A DNA stretch of 64,000 nt from assembly GCA_035560235.1 (NCBI GenBank), contig DATMAG010000061.1:1-64000 (forward strand). The letters are read 5' to 3'. The notes beneath the pieces were generated by a model, which was not told the origin of the DNA, searched no databases, and was given only the letters and a program-made list of their open reading frames with translations. Source of the DNA: DASRDU01 sp035560235. Its GTDB lineage: Bacteria > Acidobacteriota > Blastocatellia > RBC074. Positions 27,744 through 35,971 of the stretch are shown piece by piece. The position numbers were made by a program, and so were the translations under genes. The stretch's first letter is position 1. The number at the start of each line of letters is the position of its first letter.

Positions 27744-29066
27744 TTACTTCTTTTTGAAATCAGTCCCGTAAACTTCCCTGTAAACGCGGATCGCCTCGTC
27801 TTCGGAAGGCAGCCGCAATCCATCGGTGAAGCGGTTCATAAAATTGAAATTGCAGGTCTGCATCAGCACATCGAGCGCGCCCTGCTCGCCAAATTCAGCG
27901 CGCAGCGTCTCGTAATCAGCATCAGTGACCGAACGCGGATCGCGCGTCAGTTTGCGCGCAAACCTCACCGCAGCCAGTTCACGCTTCGTCAGTGCGCCAT
28001 CGCTTTTCTGCATGGCCACGAGTTTTGCCGGATCAACGCCGAGCCGCCGCAAACCGAGCACCTGATGCAGCGTGCAGTAACGACAGCCGTTCGCCATCGA
28101 AACCGCGAATGAAACGTGAAGCTGAATTTCACGACTGATCTTCATTGACGGCCTGACCGCCGCGCCGAAACTGCGCCACGCCTGCGCCAGTGCCGGAACC
28201 CGCAGCATCGCCCGCTGCGAATTGGCAATGCCCAGGCCCAGACCGCCCTGCTGACTGGCTGATTCCTTTGCCGCAGCCATTGCGGCGCTCGTCGCGTTCA
28301 TTTCGTCATCTGAAATCAGCGCGACCCTGGCCACCGCGAGATCGCTTCTGCTGAATGCCGGAATGCGCGGTTTGATTGCTGCATCGAGCGCCCAGGCTTC
28401 AACCGGCAGCGCCAGCCCTTCGCACAGTCTCGTAAAGTAATTGAAGAAACAGACGGTGAAAGTCAGCTCGACAATCTGTGAATCGTTGTAGTAACCGCGA
28501 GCCTTCTGAAATTCAGCGTCACTGACTCCGTGAATGTCGCTGGTCAGCAGCTCAGCGTAACGAACGGCGATCAGGTCAGCCGGTTTCAGGTCACTCAGCT
28601 TATTTGATCTGAAGCATTCAAGCAACGCCTGCCCGTCGCCGCCTGCGCCGAGCAGTCTTTGCAGATGCGTTGCCACGTAACCGCTGCCGTGCATCTGCGC
28701 GATTCTGAGCGCCATGATGAGTTTCGTTTCCGGCTGAATCGTGCCGCCGTAAATAAAAGCCTTCAGCAGACTGGCAAACGGCCTGACCGCATTCGGATTT
28801 GTCGCGAGCGCCCGCAGGTAATTAGGCACGCGCCCGCTCTCAGGCAGCTCAAACGTCTCAATGCCTTTGAAAACATCGGCTGATTCTTCGGCCAGCACCA
28901 CTCGCGCCTTCGCTCCGACGCGCTGCCGCGCCTGTTCATCAAGTACGCTGAGTGGAACGGGTGCAATCATCTGCCTGCCCGATTCATCAAGCGCAGACTG
29001 CGCGAAACCTGACGGCAATGCTGAGAGCAGCAGCGCCAGGATCAAAAGTTGTCTGAGTGCTTTCAT
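27744..29066 (-). CDS. exported carboxymuconolactone decarboxylase (AhpD-like) family protein, two domains
   Basis: A 440-residue protein with a cleavable signal (LLILALLLSALPSGFAQ) and two AhpD/CMD-like helical domains. The second (from about residue 290) has the redox motif in ANGCRYCTLHQVLG, a CxxCxxH arrangement like AhpD peroxidases. The first keeps the helical layout (LRIAQMHGSGYVATHLQRLL) but lacks the cysteine pair. It may be a periplasmic peroxidase-like or thiol-active protein; the substrate is unknown. It lies 4 bp downstream of the 174-aa exported protein gene and 2 bp upstream of the CRTAC1 gene. Confidence 0.8.
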   Translation of the reverse strand: MKALRQLLILALLLSALPSGFAQSALDESGRQMIAPVPLSVLDEQARQRVGAKARVVLAEESADVFKGIETFELPESGRVPNYLRALATNPNAVRPFASLLKAFIYGGTIQPETKLIMALRIAQMHGSGYVATHLQRLLGAGGDGQALLECFRSNKLSDLKPADLIAVRYAELLTSDIHGVSDAEFQKARGYYNDSQIVELTFTVCFFNYFTRLCEGLALPVEAWALDAAIKPRIPAFSRSDLAVARVALISDDEMNATSAAMAAAKESASQQGGLGLGIANSQRAMLRVPALAQAWRSFGAAVRPSMKISREIQLHVSFAVSMANGCRYCTLHQVLGLRRLGVDPAKLVAMQKSDGALTKRELAAVRFARKLTRDPRSVTDADYETLRAEFGEQGALDVLMQTCNFNFMNRFTDGLRLPSEDEAIRVYREVYGTDFKKK

Positions 29067-29070
29067 CGCC

Positions 29071-29595
29071 TTATTCCTGTTTGTCGAGCCGGTAACCGAC
29101 GCCGAAGCGTCCGATCTGAATCATCGGTTTTGCGCTGCCCGGCGGCGTAATCAGCAGCGAGCGCACCGGGCCGGTTTTGCTCTGCCTGACGGCTTTGACC
29201 GCGCCCAGGTACTTGCCGCTCGCCGCCTGATAAAACTTCACTTCCAGCGAATCTTCATCAATTCGCCTGTGACCGAAAACGTATTCACCGGGACTGAGCG
29301 ACAGTTCGCCGATCCTGATGGGAACATTCGTCACAAAGAACTGCGCATACTTGCCCTCGGCTGAATAACCAGCAGTAATCAGCACGACCCCGGCAATGAA
29401 TTTCCCTTTGCCGTCAGTCACGCCTGAAGCGGTCGGCAGTTCAGTTTCGATGCGTTCGCTTTCGACTGTGGCCCTGGCCGGAAGAAGCTTCGCCAGTTCC
29501 TTTTCATTCGCCTGCCGCCACGCCGGAGCATCGGACTGAGCCGCAGCACCCACGACGACAAGCAGCAACATCAGCATAAGTCGGTGTACTGTCAT
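29071..29595 (-). CDS. exported protein of unknown function (174 aa)
   Basis: A small protein with a signal peptide (LMLMLLLVVVGAAAQ), followed by a hydrophilic, mainly beta-strand domain (IRIGELSLSPGEYVFGHRR; IQIGRFGVGYRLDKQE). I do not recognise the family. The segment LSLSPGEYVFGHRR recalls small Acidobacteria exported proteins of the type seen at 60630. It lies 4 bp before the AhpD-like gene, so it belongs to the same transcript. No clear ribosome site is visible and a second ATG at 29577 is possible. Confidence 0.6.
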   Translation of the reverse strand: MTVHRLMLMLLLVVVGAAAQSDAPAWRQANEKELAKLLPARATVESERIETELPTASGVTDGKGKFIAGVVLITAGYSAEGKYAQFFVTNVPIRIGELSLSPGEYVFGHRRIDEDSLEVKFYQAASGKYLGAVKAVRQSKTGPVRSLLITPPGSAKPMIQIGRFGVGYRLDKQE

Positions 29596-29634
29596 TTTTT
29601 TTGAAAAATCATAAAGGCCAACTCAAAGCCGGCC

Positions 29635-31068
29635 TTAGCGTAAGTGGGAGCGGCTTCCGGCAATGGGCCTTGTGCCCTTAGCCTTAAACGGCTTGCCATC
29701 AACCTCCAGTACTTGAGCGCCCGCGATCTGGTGCCCACCTGGCGGCGGGTACATCGAGGGCGGGCGATCGAAGGCAACCTGTTCGACATCGGTCCAGAGC
29801 ACGTACTCGGGTCGCTGACTGCCGTCAGCGAAGATCAGCATGCCACCATTGCCTTCGCCGAGGTCGCCGCTGCACTCAAGCTGCAGTTCCTCGCCGTTAT
29901 GGAGCGTCACCCTGGCGCGCTCGGTGCCGCGCTCTTCGCGGCGGGGAAGCAGGATCGAGGCGATCAGGCCGAAGGGAATGGTGTAGGTCACGCCCTTGGA
30001 CGGGGCGTCGAGCGTCTCGGTGGTTTCGCTCTCGTCGAGGTCATAGACCAGGCGGCCGACGAGGCGGCGGCCGTCGCGGGTGGTGACGCTGCCCGTGAGT
30101 GGCTGCCCTGGCGGGAAGTCGCCATAGGCAGGGCCGCTGCCACCGGGGCTGAAATCGAGGCGCTCGAAGGCGTCCCACGAGACCAGTACCCGGCCGTAGC
30201 GCTGGTCATCGACGTAGATCCCAGGACGGTTGCCGTCGCCGATTTCGTGGGCACCGGAGAGCACGATCTCGCGGCCGTCAGGCAGCGTCACCAGGGAGCT
30301 GTCGCTCGAGTGGCGCGCGATGGAGCGCAGGTTTTCGAAACGCAGGTTGAGATTCCCGTCGGCAGTGCGGCCACTGAGTTCGTCGGTGCCAACCCCCTTG
30401 TTCCGGTTCCACTGGATGAAGCCGGTGAAGTCGCCCTGACGCGTGCGCACTGTACCGTGGAGTCGCCGGGGGACCGCGCCGATCTGAGGGGCGGGGAGAA
30501 AATCTATGGCACGGATCTGCCGAGGGCCGAAGTCCAGAATGCCCCGCCTGCCATCCCACACGCGCACGCCGTCATCCAGGTCGTTGGAGGAGTACCAGTC
30601 GGCGTCGAACACGGTCCCGCTCTTGAGCGTCACCCGAACGTTCCGTCCGAGCAGTTCGATGCGCGTGATGTCGCCGAAGCGCGCCATAAAGGGCCTCGTG
30701 AGGTCGATCTGCCCCTCCCGTCTCGCGATTTCGATGCCGAAGATCCTGATCGGGCGCGGCTTTTTGAGCAGCTCGGGCGGCACGTGAGCAGCCCAGGGGT
30801 TCTGTTGCTTGAAGCCGTTGAAGTAGTCGCCCCAGAACGCCTCCTGATCGCGCCCCCAGCGCAGCCGCCCCTCACAGGTGGTGCCGCCTTCGAGGGTGAT
30901 GCGTCCGTAGAGAAAGCCAGGGTGCGCCTCAGCCGCTGCGGTCGAGCCGCGTGTCGCGGTCGAGGCAGGGGTAGCGGGAGCGACGTTCTGCCTGAGTACC
31001 AGGTAGCCGGTGATGGCGAGGCCGAGCACAATGGCGAACGCCCCGCCGATGATTGTGGCACTCTTCAT
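29635..31068 (-). CDS. membrane-anchored protein with repeated beta modules, unknown function; G+C-rich
   Basis: A 477-residue protein with a single N-terminal membrane segment (IIGGAFAIVLGLAITGYLVL), then a linker and at least four similar beta-rich modules. Examples are GFLYGRITLEGGTTCEGRLR, LHGTVRTRQGDFTGFIQWNR and LTGSVTTRDGRRLVGRLVYD. Each ends in a hydrophobic Phe/Ile strand before a Leu-Leu or Ile-Asp turn. I do not recognise the family. AGGAG lies just before the ATG at 31068; an extension to 31137 was not used. Base composition and third-position G/C are visibly higher than in the neighbours, hinting at transfer. The opposite strand is also open for 512 codons, a composition effect. 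Confidence 0.65.
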   Translation of the reverse strand: MKSATIIGGAFAIVLGLAITGYLVLRQNVAPATPASTATRGSTAAAEAHPGFLYGRITLEGGTTCEGRLRWGRDQEAFWGDYFNGFKQQNPWAAHVPPELLKKPRPIRIFGIEIARREGQIDLTRPFMARFGDITRIELLGRNVRVTLKSGTVFDADWYSSNDLDDGVRVWDGRRGILDFGPRQIRAIDFLPAPQIGAVPRRLHGTVRTRQGDFTGFIQWNRNKGVGTDELSGRTADGNLNLRFENLRSIARHSSDSSLVTLPDGREIVLSGAHEIGDGNRPGIYVDDQRYGRVLVSWDAFERLDFSPGGSGPAYGDFPPGQPLTGSVTTRDGRRLVGRLVYDLDESETTETLDAPSKGVTYTIPFGLIASILLPRREERGTERARVTLHNGEELQLECSGDLGEGNGGMLIFADGSQRPEYVLWTDVEQVAFDRPPSMYPPPGGHQIAGAQVLEVDGKPFKAKGTRPIAGSRSHLR

Positions 31069-31304
31069 GGTCGGCTCTCCTGGGTTACTGGCGGTGTGTA
31101 CACGGTCACTAACTCCATGACGTTCACAAGAAAGCAAACAAAGGTGAGAGTGATTTTAGCGCAAAATGCATCCCGGCCCTGAGAAAAGTGCTCGGATCAG
31201 TTGGCCAGACTTACTCGGATGATCTGATTCATACAGAACCGCTTAGCGTATGATTTTTCAAAAATAGTGACAGTACGCCGAGTCCCGTAGTTTTCATATT
31301 CACC

Positions 31305-34300
31305 TCAGAAGATAAACCGCAGACTGCCCTGCATCGTCCTCGCCTCAAACGCCTGCGTTGATTTGCCGAATGAGGCCAGCGACAGATCGGCGTTGGGCAG
31401 AAACAGATTCACGTTGTTGAGCGCATTGAAGGCCTCGAAGCGAAACTGCAACTGCTTTTCTCCAATCACTGTGAAGTTGCGCGCGAGCGACAGATCGAGC
31501 GTGAAATAGCGCGGCCCGCGAAAAGTGTTGCGTCCGAGCGTGCCGTTCTGTCCCGGCTCCGGCGCGGTGAAATCAGACGCCTTGAACAGGCCGCTGAGAA
31601 AATCGCGCTGATCAAATGATGTTTTGATTGTGTCAGGCGCATTCGGGCGATCATAAAAACCGCCGCCGACCGCGCCGCCGCCTGCATCAAGGTTGTAATC
31701 ACCGCCGATGTTTCTGCCGTTGACGATGTTTGATGGCGCGCCGTTCCAGACCGAGAATGGGCGACCTGACTGTGCCGTGACAATGCCCGCCACCTGCCAG
31801 TTGCTGCCCGCTTTTTCAAGCAGCCGGTTGCGGCCTTTGTACAGATGCGGCGTCCATAACACAACGGCTGAGAATCGGTGCGGAATGTCAAAGAGCGACC
31901 GCGCCCGCTCGCAGCGCAGACAGGCCACGTCCTGCGCGCCCTTGCCCGGCTCCGAGTTGTCCTGAAACTGCCCGGTCGAAGTGTCCGAGGAAGTGTCGAG
32001 CCATTTCGACCAGCGGTAATTGGTCTGCACCGAAAAGCCGCTGCTGAATGAACGGCGCACTTCAATCGTCATCGCCTGATAATTCGAGGTCACGCCGTTG
32101 GTCACAAAGAGCAGCGTGCCGAAGTTCGGATTGATGCGGTCTTCCTTTCCGTCGAGCAGATCACCGGCGAATCGGTTGATGTCGTCAATCCGTTCAAGGT
32201 TGATGCCATTCGTCGCAGTGTAACCGGCCTCGACGATCCAGCCCTTTCCGAGGTTGCGCTGCACGTTGAGAAACCAGTTTTCGCTGTACTGCGTTTTGAT
32301 CTCAGGATTGACGACAAAACCCGTCGGACGAATCGGCGGTTCACCGGGACGGCTGATGACGCCGCCCTGCGCGTTGAGTCCGCGCGCGAATTCGGGATTG
32401 AACGGCACAGGAATGTTGTAAAGAATCGTCGTGCCGATTTTGTTGCCCGGCTGAATCACGCCCTGCAGGGCATCAGGCGGCAAAGCGCGCGCGCCCGCGA
32501 TTGACTGACCGTGATGCGGCTGAAAGGCCAGACTGAACCCGGCGCGCACCGATGTTTTGTGATCTCCGAACGGATCCCACGCCAGCCCCAGACGCGGCGC
32601 GAAGTTCGTTTTTTCAGGCTCGTACAAACGATCAACGCGCCCGACCGAAGCATTCGCCAGCCGCTCGCGAAAGCTGCTGCCCGCCCCGAAGATGATTGAA
32701 GACAATCGCCCTTCGCGTTCCGAAACGTCACCAAAATAATCGTGCCGCAGCCCCAGGTTCAGATTCAGCCGCTGACTCACCTTCCAGTCATCCTGAAAGA
32801 AGACGCCGCTTTCGTACTGCGTGAAGTAGCGCGGGAACCCGACCGGCCTGCCCGTCTTCGGATCAACCGTCAGCGTCTGCCGAAAAGGTTTGTCGGCCAC
32901 AAAGTCTGCGATGTTTCTGAAGGCATACGAACCAGCCGAAGCCGGGCCGATGGACAGGCCCTTGAAGGCCCGCCGCAATTCAAACCCGGCGCGCAGCGTG
33001 TGACGGCCACGATCAAGCGTCATCGTGTCGCGCAGTTCATAAGTCCGCAGCCGCGTGCCTGAATTGAATGAATCACCGAACGGCATCGTCAGCCCGGTGA
33101 TGGTGATGTCAGGCACGACGGCATCATCTGCGCCGCGCTTCGTGTCAACATCCTGAAACGAAAACCGCGCATCGTTGACCGCCCGCCTGAAGACATGCAC
33201 GAAGCCCAGGTTGAGGTTGGCAAAGAATCCGTCGAACGGGCCGCGACTGCCGCGCACGGCCTTGCCAAGCGTCGCCTGCGATGAACTCGTGCCGCCCTCA
33301 TCGCGCTGATACTCGGCAATCCAGCGCGCTGTCACTTTGTCGAGTCCCTTGTTGAATGAATGATCGAGCCGCGCCAGGTACTGATCCAGCCGGACGTAAT
33401 CGTGCAGCGTGACATTCACCAGACCAATCGCCGGAATGAACCCCTGCGAAGTGTTCAGGCAGTTCCTTTGTTCAGCCGGAGTGGTGCAACTGACGGGCGC
33501 AGTGTTGGGCGCAGGAAACTGTTTGAGCAGCCGCGCCGCCACGCTGTTCGGTGAAGTGCGAAAGACGTAATCGCGCAGTTGCGGCGTTTCAGCCAGAAAC
33601 GCGAGCGGCCTGCCAACGGCGTTGCGCGTGCCTTCGTAAGAAGCGAAATAGAACATCCGGTTTTTGATGACCGGCCCGCCGAGATTGCCGCCGAACTGAT
33701 TGAAGACCTGCGGCGGCGTCAAAGCGGAAAAGAAATTGCGCGCATTGAGCGCCGCGTTGCGATGAAATGACCACGCGCGCCCGTGCAGGTCGTTCGTTCC
33801 CGATTTCGTTCTGAGGTTGATCACCGCGCCGTTGCCGCGCCCGTACTCCGAAGAGAAATTGCCGGTCTGCACCTGCGCTTCTTCGAGCGATTCGAGCGCA
33901 GGCACGAGCGTCGGCTCGCCAGTGTTGTTCGGATTCGTGTTGATCGCGCCATCGAGAACGTAGTTGTTGCCGCGATAACGATTGCCGTTGACCGTGATGA
34001 CCGGCGAGTTGGTCAGCTTCGTTGAATTCGCTGCGCCGGGAATGGCCGTCGCTCCCGCGCTCAGTTTCGGCAGCAGGAAGACATCGCGCTGCGCGAGTGG
34101 CAGCGAATTGATTTCACGATTGGCGAGCGTATCTGAAATGCGCCCTTCGGTTGACACAGTCGTCTGCGTCGTTTCAGCCGACACGCTCACCGACTCCTGC
34201 ACATCACCGACTTCAAGTTTAATGGTGAGTTCAGCCGTTTGCCCGACGCTGAGCCGCAGCGCGCGCCGCTCAAAGGTCTTGAAGCCGGCAACGCGTACAT

Positions 34301-34562
34301 AGATTGTGTATGAACCCGGCGGCAGCGCGGCCAGCAGAAAGGCTCCGTTTTCATCAGTGGTCGCCGAGCGCACCTGTCCCGTTTCGTCGTTCTTCGCCAC
34401 CACCGGCGAAGCCACCACGGCATTGCCCGCCGTGTCGGTCACGATGCCCTTGAGCGTGGCTTCAGTAAATTGCGCCCAGGCCGGGCGGCTGATGAGCAGG
34501 ATTGTCAGAAGGAAAAACAGGGTCAGTGATCTGCGAAGAGTCTGCTGAATGGGTGGCTGCAT
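31305..34562 (-). CDS. Oar-like TonB-dependent receptor with carboxypeptidase-regulatory domain
   Basis: A 1085-residue outer-membrane protein. The signal peptide (LTLFFLLTILLISRPAWAQ) is followed by a CarboxypepD_reg domain (about 35-120; LKGIVTDTAGNAVVASPV, then LPPGSYTIYVRVAGFKTFER). A plug-like region follows (SPVITVNGNRYRGNNYVLDG; NGAVINLRTKSGTNDLHG) and a long beta-barrel that ends in FRFEAFNALN and the C-terminal strand GSLRFIF. These are the marks of the large Oar-like receptors abundant in Acidobacteriota. Ligand unknown. AGGAG precedes the ATG. The DUF3179 gene lies downstream of nothing here: it is the next gene upstream on the same strand, 46 bp away. Confidence 0.88.
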   Translation of the reverse strand: MQPPIQQTLRRSLTLFFLLTILLISRPAWAQFTEATLKGIVTDTAGNAVVASPVVAKNDETGQVRSATTDENGAFLLAALPPGSYTIYVRVAGFKTFERRALRLSVGQTAELTIKLEVGDVQESVSVSAETTQTTVSTEGRISDTLANREINSLPLAQRDVFLLPKLSAGATAIPGAANSTKLTNSPVITVNGNRYRGNNYVLDGAINTNPNNTGEPTLVPALESLEEAQVQTGNFSSEYGRGNGAVINLRTKSGTNDLHGRAWSFHRNAALNARNFFSALTPPQVFNQFGGNLGGPVIKNRMFYFASYEGTRNAVGRPLAFLAETPQLRDYVFRTSPNSVAARLLKQFPAPNTAPVSCTTPAEQRNCLNTSQGFIPAIGLVNVTLHDYVRLDQYLARLDHSFNKGLDKVTARWIAEYQRDEGGTSSSQATLGKAVRGSRGPFDGFFANLNLGFVHVFRRAVNDARFSFQDVDTKRGADDAVVPDITITGLTMPFGDSFNSGTRLRTYELRDTMTLDRGRHTLRAGFELRRAFKGLSIGPASAGSYAFRNIADFVADKPFRQTLTVDPKTGRPVGFPRYFTQYESGVFFQDDWKVSQRLNLNLGLRHDYFGDVSEREGRLSSIIFGAGSSFRERLANASVGRVDRLYEPEKTNFAPRLGLAWDPFGDHKTSVRAGFSLAFQPHHGQSIAGARALPPDALQGVIQPGNKIGTTILYNIPVPFNPEFARGLNAQGGVISRPGEPPIRPTGFVVNPEIKTQYSENWFLNVQRNLGKGWIVEAGYTATNGINLERIDDINRFAGDLLDGKEDRINPNFGTLLFVTNGVTSNYQAMTIEVRRSFSSGFSVQTNYRWSKWLDTSSDTSTGQFQDNSEPGKGAQDVACLRCERARSLFDIPHRFSAVVLWTPHLYKGRNRLLEKAGSNWQVAGIVTAQSGRPFSVWNGAPSNIVNGRNIGGDYNLDAGGGAVGGGFYDRPNAPDTIKTSFDQRDFLSGLFKASDFTAPEPGQNGTLGRNTFRGPRYFTLDLSLARNFTVIGEKQLQFRFEAFNALNNVNLFLPNADLSLASFGKSTQAFEARTMQGSLRFIF

Positions 34563-34608
34563 ACTCAGCTCCTTTGCAAGCGACAGGCGCGGGCAGCAGC
34601 CCCTGAGA

Positions 34609-35859
34609 TCAGGGCTTCAGGCCACGCTCTCTGTAAACACTGGTCTCCGGGTGATACGTCTTCCAGTCGAACCAGTAATCCTTGAGGACAGCGATCTTCT
34701 TCAACTGCTTTCCGGCAAGCTGACCGCTGATGGCTGTGCCGGTGAAATCCCAGACCGATCCGGTTTCGGCATCAACGAGCCGCAACGGCACGGCCTCGGC
34801 GCTCACGAAAAATTCCAGCGTGCGACCGTCAACCCTGCGCTCAAAGGCGCGAATCGAACGGCCTTCGTCAATGCTCACCAGAAAAACCGGAGTCTCTCTG
34901 ATCGTGTCAATAATCAGCCGCTGCCGCTTCAGTTCAGCGACCGGATACGCCATTGCCTGCCCGTCAATCACAAGGCCCGCCATCAGCGTGCGCGGTGCAG
35001 GTTCGCCCGGCACTGCGGCAGCAACGAGCGGCAGTTTTTCAATCTCTCGTTCCCATTCAGCCGAAGCGTAACGCGCCTGCAATTTCTCATCAGGCCGCAG
35101 CACGCGCCCCTGCGGGTGTTCGCGCTTCCAGACCGCAAAAGAAACTTCATCGGTAAAGATGGGATTGAGCCGTCTGCCCCTGAGCGGCCCCTGAATCGCT
35201 GCGCCTGAAACCTGCTGCCACCACGAACCAGTCTCTTCATCGCGCATAATGAAGTTCTGATTGTTGATGCCTGACAGGTGAAACCTGAGCGGCCTGCCAT
35301 TAACTTCGCGTTCCCACACCAGACCGGTGTGACAGAGCGTTCAGTAAGTCGCCGTAATTGGCCGGCCTCCGACCACATCATTGACGACGTGGTGATAGGC
35401 CATCTGCCGCACCGGATACGCGACCGCTTCGCCATTGATTTCAATGCCCATCACCAGATCATTGTCAGCCACAAAGTTCGCTTCTCCGGCCCGCGCATAA
35501 GCCGCATTCGGAAGCGGCTGAAACATCCACTCAAAATGATTCTGCCGCGCAAACCAGGCCGCAGCGATGAGCGGCAGAACGAGGACAATCATCGCCGCCC
35601 GCTTCACGAAACCTTTGCTTCTGCGCCACAGGCTGACGACGACGGCCAGTGCCGCAATGAGCGCCGCGATCGTCACGACCGGAGACCAGCGCCGCAGCAG
35701 CCAGGACAATTCAACTCCGAACGGCGTCTGCCTGCGAAAAGGCATAATCAGCGCCGCCGGAATCATCACCACTGCCAGCGCCACCGCAACGATGACAATC
35801 AGCAGCAGCCACAACCACCGGTGCCCCGCTTCCGTTTTCATTATTGCCTTCTGTTCCAT
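34609..35859 (-). CDS. candidate selenoprotein: membrane protein with two DUF3179 domains, UxxC motif
   Basis: Read through TGA at 35343-35341, the frame gives 416 residues. Three membrane segments (for example LLLIVIVAVALAVVMIPAAL; IVLVLPLIAAAWFA) precede two DUF3179-like repeats. Repeat 1 reads EINGEAVAYPVRQMAYHHVV, then GGRPITATY-U-TLCHTGLVW and EREVNGRPLRF. The family consensus here is TYCPLC, so the TGA (U173) replaces the first Cys of CxxC and the second Cys is kept. Repeat 2 (LVIDGQAMAYPVAEL, then ETGSVWDFTG) lacks the motif. A SECIS-like hairpin follows the TGA. Starts at 35859 and 35841 are both plausible; 35841 has AAGG upstream. Without read-through this would be a split gene with neither half complete. 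DUF3179 function is unknown; the motif suggests thiol/selenol redox outside the cytoplasm. Confidence 0.78.
35315..35331 (-). promoter_or_regulatory. candidate bacterial SECIS hairpin in the DUF3179 gene
   Basis: On the minus strand CACACC (35331-35326) pairs perfectly with GGTGTG (35320-35315) around loop GGTCT, which begins with G. The loop starts 15 nt after the TGA (35343-35341), at the short end of the spacing described for bacterial SECIS elements. A flanking T-G wobble can add one pair. Confidence 0.55.
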
Positions 35860-35870
35860 TGCCAGTCTTT

Positions 35871-35968
35871 CCTGAATCCTGAATCCTGCCGACTGACTCC
35901 TGATCACTGAAAAGGCATAAATACCTTTCCAGTTCATCAGGATTCAGGGTTCAGGATTCAGGATTCAG
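35871..35968. repeat. heptamer-built palindrome (CAGGATT type)
   Basis: Left arm CCTGAAT, CCTGAAT, CCTG (35871-35888) pairs with a right arm carrying three CAGGATT-like units (35938-35968, one variant CAGGGTT). A small AAAGG/CCTTT hairpin sits in the loop. The site lies between the multihaem cytochrome gene and the DUF3179 gene, both minus strand. Confidence 0.78.
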
Positions 35969-35971
35969 TTT

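Noticed and set aside
29644..31182. 512-codon open frame on the plus strand
   Set aside because: It is antisense to the membrane-anchored protein gene, which has a ribosome site and a sensible protein. The long frame is a by-product of high G+C.
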